Shown here piece after piece: positions 54,661 to 64,000 of a stretch of DNA of 64,000 nt. The notes under the pieces were generated by a model. It saw only the letters and a program-made list of their open reading frames with translations. It did no database searches and was not told the origin of the DNA. The first letter of the stretch is position 1. Every line of letters starts with the position of its first letter. Location: the NCBI RefSeq assembly GCF_023343835.1, contig NC_064438.1:15667077-15731076 (forward strand), read 5' to 3'. Both the position numbers and the translations under genes were made by a program. The stretch is from Lagopus muta (Eukaryota; Chordata; Aves; Galliformes; Phasianidae).

Positions 54661-57600
54661 CACTAAGAGAAGCACTCAGCTGACAATATGGAGGTGCTGG
54701 GAAATCAGAGCAACCCCCCAGCTGCTCTTTTCTTCAGCTGACTTGGCATCAAATATTTGCACTGGATGAAAGTCAACAAGAAACTTGTTCTTTCCAGGTA
54801 TGTTATCTTTATCCTTAATCTCTTGGAGACAGGTAACTCCATCTTAAGCCTGTAGTTGCTAAGGATGTAAAATGCTGGTTGCAGTTGCAGTACACGGTTG
54901 AAGGAGCAAAAAAATGAAGTAGTGTTTGTCTTCTGTTTCCAATTTGCTTATTTTCTTATTTTCTTATTTATTTCTAAATAAAGACACTAATTCATTACAA
55001 ACAGGAGTATTTCCTTTTACTTCCTAGCTACTATTTACCTTTTTCTGATGCCTTTCAGGCACCTCACACTATCCTCCTGATGATTCAGATTTTACTGTGC
55101 ATGAACCTTCTTGTAAAACAAAGAAGCAAACATGTATATAAAATAAAGGCTACATATATATACATATATCTTTTTCTCCTCCTTATTGACTATAATGTCT
55201 ACACCTTTTTAACTCTCATCATTAGAGCCCCTTCCACTTCATAATAACTTACACATCTCCAACAGAATGATCAAGTGTTCCTCCTGGGAGGTGAGCAGGA
55301 TGTTTCTCACTCCATTTCCAGCTCCTGCTAACCAGCACAGTCCTCAGATAAAATGTCTCCAGCATGTTCACAGTTTAAACATTAATGAACAGAACAGCTT
55401 AGAAATGAAAGCCTAAGTAGAACTCGAATCAGATGATTAATTACACAACAATACCATCAAAACCTGGCTGCTCTCAGCAGTGAGGTGGTGTACAATTCCC
55501 AGTAAAAGACCAGAAGGTAACATGCAGGCAGTGAACCCCAGAGGACTGCATTCAACTGATCAGCTGAGGCCAGACAACAGTGCTACAAAAATCAGTGCAA
55601 CCTTTGCATTGCTTGGTTTAGGGATAGGTGATACCTGCAGGGTTTTCAGGACTGTGTGGGTGGCTCAGCCATGACCCTGCAGAGCTTGTTAGAAGCTGAC
55701 AGGAGCACAGATGATATCCCACCATTTGACAAAATTTCCTGCTGATTGGTACCCTGCAATTTTAATTTGTGTCCATGCTAAACACTGTTATTCTGCTTTT
55801 TTCTTTTAAAAGGGAAAGGAATCTGGTTTCCTTTCTGATTGATAGTTGTTCCAGTTCTCATCTTCCTCGAAGCAGCTCTGGAAATGAAGAAGTCAGTAGG
55901 TGTCATGAAGATGGAGAATACTGCCTCTGTCTTCCTTCCTTGCCTAGGTTTGAAGATTTAACCCATGCTGAAGGTTGCTTTGGATGAGTGAGACTGGGAT
56001 CCTTCTGCACAGTTTGTTCACTGAACACCAGAGCCTAAGGCTATTGCCTTTTCCAGCAGGGAGACAGCAGAACTGTAAAGCGTACAAGGCACAGGAAGGA
56101 TGCTCAGAAAAGAGTATACAGAGCAATTTTTGTTCTATTCACAGCAGTATTACATCTCCTGGGAAGGAATGAAGGTTGCGTAGGTGGTTGCTATCTGCTG
56201 TTTCTCAACTAGGTGGCACCAAATGAAATCATCCCACAGCACCTGCAGAAAGCAAAAAAGGTACGTTTTCCCCACTGTGCGTAGTTCTAACGCTGACTCA
56301 TTGCTGTGAAATGTTTGAGGCCAAAATATAAATGTTGTGTTCAGAAAGTAATTGGATAAATTGGTGGGAAAATGATCTGTTAAAAGCCAAATGAATACAC
56401 AGAGCTGAATGCATTCCCATGTGGAGGGACTGAAAGGCTGGGGCTGCCTTCTCAGGCAGGAGATGAGTAAGACGGCAACAATAGAGTAGGTGGAAAAATT
56501 GAAGCAGGCAGAGGAAGCAGATAAGGCATCTCTATTTGCTTCCTCTAGAAAGCCAAGGTGTTGTTGCAAGTCCCTCTCCTGCTGCCCTGTGGACGTGGGG
56601 AGACTGTGCATGCACTGGTCAGAAATAGCATTGGTATTTTTAGCTATTTCCAATTAAAAGCTTGAGAAATTGTTGAGTTCTGTTACTTCATAACCCACAA
56701 AGCAGATGTTAGAAAAAGGTACCAGGATGCTACAGGTCCATACACAGGACAGACTCAGCTCCAAAGCAGTACTTCAAGACTGGGGCATGAGCATAGAATG
56801 AGGATACAAGTGCTCTTGGTAGCCCCAGACTCTAATTATGCCTTATTGTGCTGATAAAGAGGAGCTTTAGAACACAGTGAGAAGTAGGACAGGAGAGTTG
56901 ACCAAAGGACTGGGTAACAAAATAGCTGGAGGCGAACGTGAGCTTAGGTATGAATCTTCCTCTTGCTTTTTTTTTCAGCACAGACTCTGCAGACTCACAT
57001 TTCCTCTGGAAACAGCAATGTCTTTCCAGGAGAACAAATGTTTTGAGTTTTCTTCCCTCTAAGATGGAGAAAAAAGAAAACTTTGTGCTTTCTGACTTCC
57101 CCTGAGGACAGAGCTGAGGTTGATCAGATGCTGTGCTGCTGGTTGGAGCTGCTCCCTTCCAACACCACTTCCCACACAGGCAGCTGTCTTCTGGGGCCCA
57201 GTATGTCCTTTGTGTGTTTCAGTATGACTACTGTTGGGCTGAAGAAGATCCTGCTGAGCTGAGCAGCAAGAAAACACCCCAAAAAATCCCTTACAACGGA
57301 TGGTTTTGTCACAGCCCAGGCAGAAAAAAATAAGATGTTGCTGTTTATAGAAGATATTTTGTGAAAACTGCTGTGCAAGGATGATGGCTGGAAGGCAGAG
57401 GTTGAACCATCAGCTTTTGCAGGTAGGAGCTCAGGGTTCCTCAATAATACTGCCCTGAAAATGCTGAAGACAGTTCCAATATCTTATCAGCTCGTGCCAA
57501 TAAATGGATGCAGCCTCCAGCTCCCTGCCAGCAGCCGTGCCCAGAGCAGGACCTGGAGGCTGATCTCGCAGCCAAGACTGTGCCATTCATTGGCACTCAA

Positions 57601-60600
57601 TAAACAAAAGTGCCCTGCTTCTTTATGAGGGAGATAAGCACGCAGTGCAGAACGCTGCTTTCCTTTGTGCTCTCAGTGCTGAGTGTAGGAGTCAGAGCTG
57701 GCTGCTGAGCAGGGCCAGCGTTGTTGAGACACCACTGCTGCAGGAAACCCGATGGAGAAAAGTGTGGGAGCGGGGTCTGCAGTGTCAGGCAAGCTGCCAG
57801 GCACAGAGAGGTACTGCGCTTGTCTGGGGTAGCTCTTCCTGGGCCATTGCACAGCCAGGTTGCAAGACATTACCGGCTCTGAAGGTCACTTAATAAAGGG
57901 GAGAATATTCCATTTGTACCCCTTTTTGGTGAGCAGTGATGGAAACGTGCATTTATTTATTTACTCAGACACTAACGATGCTGAGCAGATTTTCCTGTTT
58001 TCACTGAAAAAAAAAAAAAAAGTGGCAGGAGGGTTTGCTTAAGCATCAAGGGCTTTCAAGCACTGAGTGTGACTCAAGCATCAAGGGCTTTCCTCCTGTT
58101 GTTTATTAGGAATTTGAATCAAATAGCTGCTAAAAATACAGCTCCCTCTGGACTGATGGCCAGAGGGAGCAGACAGACCATCTATGTTGGCATACCTGCA
58201 TGGTTCTGTGGTCTTGGATGGGTTTGAATCTGTGACTCAATTAATGAGTCTTTGAATCAGTTAAAACTCTTCTGCTGTACTTTTAGTGGTTGGATGCTGG
58301 GTGCCTCCCGTATCCCCTCTGTGCCCTTGCTTTTGACTATCAGTCCTGTAGTCTCAACGAAGATTGGGCTTATTTGAGACAGATTTTTTCTTTGAAATTA
58401 TGTTGACTTTTGTTAATAGTATATTAATTCCTCTTCAATCATTGTCAGTTAAATTGTTTACCAGAACCATTCTCTTGTCCAGTTTGGCCACCGGGTGAAG
58501 GCATCAGTGACCGAGCTGATCAGCTTTGTCTTTTTTAAGCCTTGGTTTCATACCCACACTTTCCATGCACTGGAAATTTACCAGCACTCCATATCTTACT
58601 GAAATAGAAAGCAATGCAAATGGGGAAGGAAACTGAAAAATGAAACCTGTGGAAAGCTTCTTCCTGTCAGCCTACTGAATTCGATGTGCTTCCTTGGCAG
58701 TGTAAAAACAGTTCATATTCTCTTTGTCAGCCAGGCTGATGTTTTCCCCACTTCTTCCTCTGGCAAGAGATGTGGGATTTTGAGATTTCAGTTCTGCATG
58801 GGGAAAGAGATGGAGCAGAGAAACACAGAACTCTCGCTGACCTTCTCCGGGAGTTGGAATCACACTGTGCAGCAGTATCTCTGTAGAGGAGGGTCTGAGC
58901 TCTACTCCCTGCCATGCACAGAAGGGTTGAGGTGTGAGCCATGACTGGGGTCCTGCCTGGAAACACCCTCAGATCAAACCTCACAGGTTGTTGCTGCTTT
59001 TGAAGCTCCTCTTTTGACACGACAGTATTAAATTTATTTTGTCAGGAGAAAAGAATTATATCTGAGAGCAGAGGAAACCTTGACAACCTGGCACTTGCTG
59101 AATGCGAATTCTGTTCCTCTGCTTTTTTTTTAATCCCTCTCTTAAAGGCTGCCAGAGGAAACGGGTCTTTTGCTCTGTGCAGGTTACAAAGGGCAGTTGT
59201 TATGCAGCAGAACCAAAAATAAAAGCGGGTGATTCTGCAGTCCTATTGAAACTCAGATTAAAGCAGGGCAGCGTTAACCTCTTCCTTGCCAGGGGACAAC
59301 ACTGTCCAACCAGCCCATTTAGGGAATGGCAAGGTGTGATAAAAAGCATAACCGTTCCCTTCTATCCACAAGGAGCTCAGCTCAGCTTTTGTCTCATTGC
59401 GTACAGCCAAGTGAAACCCACTGATGCCTTTGCAAATCTGGTGGAGTGGGGACCCAAAGAAGGTCCTACAGCATCAGATGTTTGGATCTTCTCTGCCCAG
59501 CTCTGCAGCCCCTTATGGGGAACACTGGTAGGACCTGTGCTTCCTGAAACTGAAAGCTTGGAGACCTGGTGAGAGGCAAGATGGCAAAGGAGAGAAGAAC
59601 AAGGAGGGTTGTGCCTGGCTTTTCCAGGAAGACAGAAAATCTTCATCTGTAGTGGCTGCCTTGCTTCCAGAAGGGAACAGTCCACATCCCTTCATCAGGT
59701 GATGGGATCCCCCTAGTCTCATTGTGGGTGAGTGAGTGAGTGGCTGTGTCCACTTGTGCCAGCATGTCTGCACATGGGGAAGTTGGTCTTGGCATGATGC
59801 TCAGCCAAAAGAACCCCACAGAGTGCAGAGTCTCCTTCCAGATAGCTGCTGAATGATCAGGAACCAGCTTTCTGTGCGGATCTTCACCTCCATGTATTTT
59901 GCTGAATTTCCAGGCTGAAAAGAGTGCAAGCTTCTCCCCTTTTCATCTTCATCCATCTCATTATCATAGCATCTGATATTTTACTGACCTCTGGTTGGCA
60001 TCTTCTTACTCTGGTTAACAAAGTGATAACAAGCTCCTCTCATTTTCAGACACATGCGCATCTCAGACATGTCTGGGCATTTTATCACAACTCCATTTCA
60101 TTGTCATTTCTGTATACACAGTGTGCTTGTTAGCCTTTGCTCGTTAGCCTTGTGCTCTACTATCCTTTCCTCAGCAATGTGATGTCAATGACCATTATCA
60201 AGAGCCTTACAGGTCTGGCTGGCTGCTGCTCTCCTCCTCACATCTGTTATTTTCCAAAGCTTGCTGAAATGGTCTCAGTGGATCTTTTCGGTAAAAGGAG
60301 TCAGGTCTGTGGGCCCCACAGAGTATTTATCTATCCCCTGAAGACCATGGACCCACTGCTATTGCACCCAGACTGACCCTGAAGTACGCAAGTCCCCTTG
60401 CTCTTTGCATACCGGCTGATCTGCAACCCTGGCTGCGTGTGTGTGAGGCTGGAATTGGTTCTGAAGGAATCCAGAGCCTGATTCTCGCTTCTGAGTCCTT
60501 GATATAAATCTGAAATCCTTGGAATAGCACAGAACAGTCTAGCACAGAGATACTGCTATCAGACACCACACTAAAAGCCCACTGTGTCCTTCCTCCGTTT

Positions 60601-61040
60601 TGCTACCCTTTAAAGTGTTTTAAAAAGCAGTTCCCTTTGCCTGTCCTTCTCAGACTCCGTTTTCAGCTGGCCAGCTGCAGACCCACACCAGGAGGTCTGA
60701 TCAAGGTATGGGCTCCCCACCCCATTGCATGTGTGTGCCTGTGTGTTGGTGCTGCAGCCCTTTCCGCCTCCTCCGTACTCATCAGAGGTGTTGTTCTCAA
60801 TCTGCAGCAGACGTGAGAAAAACAGAATCCATCTGTTCCAGTACAAAATTGGGCAAAAACAACAGAAAGTGGTGTCGTTCTGTCAGAGCTGGCGCTTGGG
60901 GAGCTGCTGCTGTGGCCTGGAGGTGGTAAAGCCGGGCAGCTGCGGTCAGGGCTCACCTCACAACAACCAGCTTCGTCTTTATTTTGAGGGTAACAGCAGT
61001 TTTGTTGACCACCTTTGTTTGTTCTGTAATTTTACCCCTG
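54661..61040. other. Intergenic DNA downstream of PIDD1
   Basis: About 6.4 kb with no exon of recognisable protein content. It holds AT-rich dinucleotide runs (55150-55169), an A-run (58008-58021), a duplicated 17-mer (58041-58057 and 58076-58092) and a short (GTGA)n at 59727-59742. The 156-codon plus-strand frame at 59102-59572 has no motif I know. Confidence 0.7.
58041..58092 (+). repeat. Direct repeat, 17 bp x 2 with 18-bp spacer
   Basis: AAGCATCAAGGGCTTTC occurs at 58041-58057 and 58076-58092. Confidence 0.9.
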
Positions 61041-61049
61041 CCGTAAGGG

Positions 61050-61870
61050 AGCTCAGCAGGGAGCTGCCTGATGGGAGGGTTGGGTCGGTGGAGGCGCCGC
61101 TGCCCCTTATCAGGGGAAGGCGCGGCAGGAGGCTTTGCACATCCCGCTCGTATTGCAGAGCGTGGGTTCAGCCTATGGGCACTGCCGTGTCCAGAGCCGT
61201 GCAGCGCAGCGCAGCGCAGGCCCCGCTCCACGTTGTCATGGCGACGCGGCGGCGGCGGGCGGGGAGAGCCCAGCGGCGGCGGGCGGGGAGGCAGAGCCGC
61301 TCTTCCTGCGCTGAGCGCGGCCACAGAGGGCAGAGCTGAGCCGCTCCGAGCCGCGCCGCCGGGAGAGGAGCTCCGCACCCCGCTCCGCACCGGCTTCGGG
61401 CCCGGGGGGAGCCCGCCGCTGCCAGCCCGGTAAGTGCGAGCCCTCCTCCGACGAGCCCCGCCGCCGCTCTCTCCGCACGGCGCCCGCCGCTCTCCTACGG
61501 CGGCCCCGGGGCCGCGGCTCGCCTCCCGCGCTGCCCCAGCCCGCTACCCCTGCCCGGAGGTGGGCCGGAAGCGCGTGTGGGGCGAGACCCGACTCTGCAG
61601 GCATCGCCTCGGGTCCCCCCGGCCGCCTCGGCCTCCCCGCGGCGCCGGGGGCGGCGGCGATCCGCCCCGCGCTCTTCCCGCCCGCGCCTCCCCATCGCGG
61701 GGACACGTGTGCGGCGCCCGGAGCGCGGCGGGGCGGCCGCTGTGCCGTAGGAGCTGTTCCCGGGCTGCTCCCTGCCCTTCGCTGCGCCGTAGCGTCCCGT
61801 CGCCGGGCTGGGACGGGCGGGTCGGCCTCCGCGCAGCGCTGGGCTCTTTCCTAAGCCGGCTCTCGGAGGT
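61050..61870 (+). promoter_or_regulatory. CpG island, probable promoter of the next plus-strand gene (SLC25A22 by synteny)
   Basis: It is extremely GC- and CpG-rich and includes duplicated GCGGCGGCGGGCGGGGAG blocks (61249-61266 and 61273-61290). An RFX X-box-like palindrome (GTTGTCATGGCGAC, 61232-61245) and GC boxes are visible. In human, SLC25A22 follows PIDD1 in the same orientation, which is the basis of the suggested identity. Confidence 0.65.
61300..61429 (+). other. Candidate noncoding first exon of the next gene (SLC25A22 by synteny)
   Basis: The exon ends GCCAGCCCG|GTAAGT, a near-perfect donor with the junction at 61429/61430. A second donor (CGGAG|GTAGGT, junction 61868/61869) could define a longer or alternative exon. 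No mitochondrial-carrier coding sequence (for example the PxDxxKxR signature) is present before the window ends, so the coding exons must lie further right. The 5' edge is a guess. Confidence 0.45.
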
Positions 61871-64000
61871 AGGTCAAGGTTATTATCGCGGATGGGAGCG
61901 TGGAAATGTGGGTAGCTTCAGGGGTTTCCTCAAGGTCACCCCGGGAAGGGAAGACCCCGAGCATCCTCCCATCCTCTGCGCGCTGCAGGGATGCTGGGCT
62001 CGTGGGAATTGGATTTTCCAGTGCCCCAGGCCTCTGTGCTGCAGGGAGCTCGGTGTGCAGTTCCTGCGCCCTGCCACGCTGTCAGTCCAGAGACATCAGA
62101 GCAGGACACCTCCGTCTCTTTGAACTCCTCAAAAATCTCGGCACTCTGGCACAGGCTGAGCTGCTTGCCGACACCTCTAGGCGGGCTCTGCCGTGAAGAC
62201 TCGACCTGTCACACTGGCTGCTGGGTTGGAAGCTGCAGTGATTCTGATCCGCTGCATGCTGTTGAGGCTCGCTCCTAAACGTGCTTCTTGGCAGTGGGAA
62301 GCAAAAGGCAATCAAACCAGAGTGGCGCTGGGCTGATAGCAGCGCATCGTGTGGGGTTGGCTGGCGGTTGTGCTCTCAGTTGCAGGCTGTGTTTTGCTTT
62401 CCAGGCTGCTGTCAGCAAAAGTACAGAGGAGGCCCAAAGAGAGTTATTCTTAGCCCTTCACCAGAAAACAAATGACATAATTTAAGGATGCTTGCCCCTT
62501 TTGAATTTCTTCCTTGCAGGATTTTGAATTGTGCAGTACTGCATCTCGTCATTCATGCAGGTGCAGCATTCCATCTCTACTGTGACCTGAAAGGAGGTTG
62601 TAGTGAGGTGGGGGTCAGCCTGTTCTCTCAGGTAACAGCGATGGGATGAGAGGGAATGGCCCCAAGTTGCACCAGGTGAGGTTCAGATTGGCTATTAGGA
62701 AACATCTCTGAAAGAGCAGTGATGCACTGGCACAGGCTGCCCAAGGAGGTGGTGAAGTCCCTGGAGGTGTTCAGAAAACGTGGAGACTGTTGGGACATAG
62801 CTCAGTGGACATGGTAATGATGGTCTGGTTGTTGGACTAGATGATCTTAGCAGTCTTTTCCAACCTTAATGACTCTGTGATTCTTTGGTGCTGAGCCCCT
62901 GGGCTTGTTTGTTTACAGCACGTTGGTCACAGGTAGTCATGCTGTGTTCTGAGGTCAGCGCTCAGGGTAGGGGTGGATGGCTGTGCTGGGACACTGAGCA
63001 TGCCTGGATCATAACTTGGAGCACGGCCCTGCTGTGAGGGAACGTTCACGGCCTCGTTTGGCACTTGGCAATCTTGTTAGTGTCTTAGTAAGATGCCAGG
63101 GCCCTAGAAGATTGTCCCACTGCCATTTTAAGAAGGGATAGTGTGCAGTATTGAGTTACATGGAGTACATGGAGATAGGAGTCACAGGAGCTTGCTAGGG
63201 TCATTTGCTGTCCTTTTCCAGCCACGCTTAGGTTAGTAGATGAGATGGGGGAACTACCTACCTGACCTGGCATCATTGGTTAGAGGACTAATTTTACAGA
63301 TCCCTTAAGAAAAGCTTTTCCATGAGGGATAAAGTCTGATCAGGCTGCACAATGACTGCGTAGTGCTGGGAAAACAGATTGTTATCCCTTGATGCACTGG
63401 AGTGACTGATTATCTGCTCCTGCATCTCAGTAAGAAGTGTCAAGGGATGGTGGAGTGCAGCTTTCTCTCTGGGTCTTCCCTGGCAGGAGGTGACTTTGCT
63501 GCTGGGCCAGGGCTGGGGGATGCTGGTTTGGCAAATCTTAAAGTCCTTCACCCCACTGTATGTCTCTTGGAAATGTAATGCTCTTGGAGGGCAGTTGCTG
63601 AATACGCTGTAATTGCTGAAAGGTGGGGTGTCCTTGGGAAATATTTGGACTGAGGGGCAAAGGAGGGCTGGTTGTGCAGTGAGGGGTGCAGCAGCATTGA
63701 ATGTTGCTGCAGAGGTGCCTGTGTGTGTGCCTCCAGCACAGCCCTTCCTTCTGTCCCTTGCTCTGCAGGCACTGATCGCAGGGTGATTCCTGTGGTTGTT
63801 AATGTAAAATGATGGGGTGCAAACACCCAAATAAGCCCCCTGAAAAAACCCTGCCGCTCTGTGTGGTTTGGATTTCTGTCTAGCAGTTTCCTCTTACACA
63901 TCTGCAAATAGAAAAGCTTGGCGTATTTGTTGCCCACACAGAGATTATTTGCTTGGAAAAGGGAAAGGTACCCGGGCAGGAATGCTTGTTCTTGGTGTCA
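61871..64000 (+). other. Right flank, probable first intron of the next gene
   Basis: Apart from the CR1 copy at 62587-62885 I see no coding exon or RNA gene on either strand. Confidence 0.55.
62587..62885 (+). mobile_element. CR1 LINE 3' fragment
   Basis: It starts with the CR1 block CTGAAAGGAGGTTGTAGTGA and continues AGAGGGAATGGCCCCAAGTT, CACAGGCTGCCCAAGGAGGT and TTGGACTAGATGATCTTAGC, ending ATGACTCTGTGATTCT. At about 300 bp it is the longest CR1 copy in the window. Confidence 0.96.

Noticed and set aside
59102-59572. 156-codon plus-strand frame downstream of PIDD1
   Set aside because: No recognisable domain, no flanking exon signals and no synteny support.
61236-62123. Long frames on both strands in the rightmost CpG island
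   Set aside because: They overlap each other on opposite strands, are Arg/Pro/Gly-rich and cross a strong splice donor. They are shadows of high GC content.

Overview
This is a window of vertebrate nuclear DNA, almost certainly from a bird. Three multi-exon genes can be rebuilt exon by exon with canonical splice sites. They keep the order and relative orientation of the human 11p15.5 cluster. The scattered repeats are short 3' pieces of CR1 LINEs, the typical avian repeat. The exact bird order cannot be told from sequence alone. I see no bacterial genes, operons or CRISPR arrays.

Layout from left to right. 1-3.3 kb holds only a CR1 fragment and sequence with no gene I recognise. A CpG island at about 3.3-4.1 kb looks like the promoter and noncoding first exon of a further minus-strand gene (CRACR2B or CD151 by synteny). 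PNPLA2 (ATGL, the main triglyceride lipase) is on the minus strand. Its nine coding exons run from 30461 down to 9050 (483 codons plus stop), with a 12.5-kb first coding intron and a TATA-containing CpG promoter near 30.6 kb. RPLP2 (60S stalk protein P2) is also on the minus strand: noncoding exon 1 near 37.1 kb and four coding exons from 36604 to 32395 (115 codons plus stop). A shared CpG island at 36.7-37.9 kb separates it from PIDD1, which is on the plus strand. PIDD1 has 15 coding exons from 38750 to 52793 (892 codons plus stop) and encodes LRRs, two ZU5 domains with HFS self-cleavage sites, a UPA region and a death domain. About 7 kb of apparently non-genic DNA follows. A final CpG island at 61.1-61.9 kb contains a strong plus-strand splice donor, probably the noncoding first exon of the next plus-strand gene (SLC25A22 by synteny).

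The three genes do not form a pathway. PNPLA2 starts fat-droplet lipolysis, RPLP2 is part of the ribosomal GTPase stalk, and PIDD1 is the scaffold of the caspase-2-activating PIDDosome. RPLP2 and PIDD1 are head to head and probably share a promoter.

I found no clearly new biological system. The points most worth a second look are: a near-perfect 62-67 bp inverted repeat bracketing the last two RPLP2 exons; the absence, in the PNPLA2 C-terminal region, of the arginines that precede the regulatory serine in the human protein; overlapping upstream reading frames at the PIDD1 start; and an X-box-like palindrome in the rightmost CpG island.
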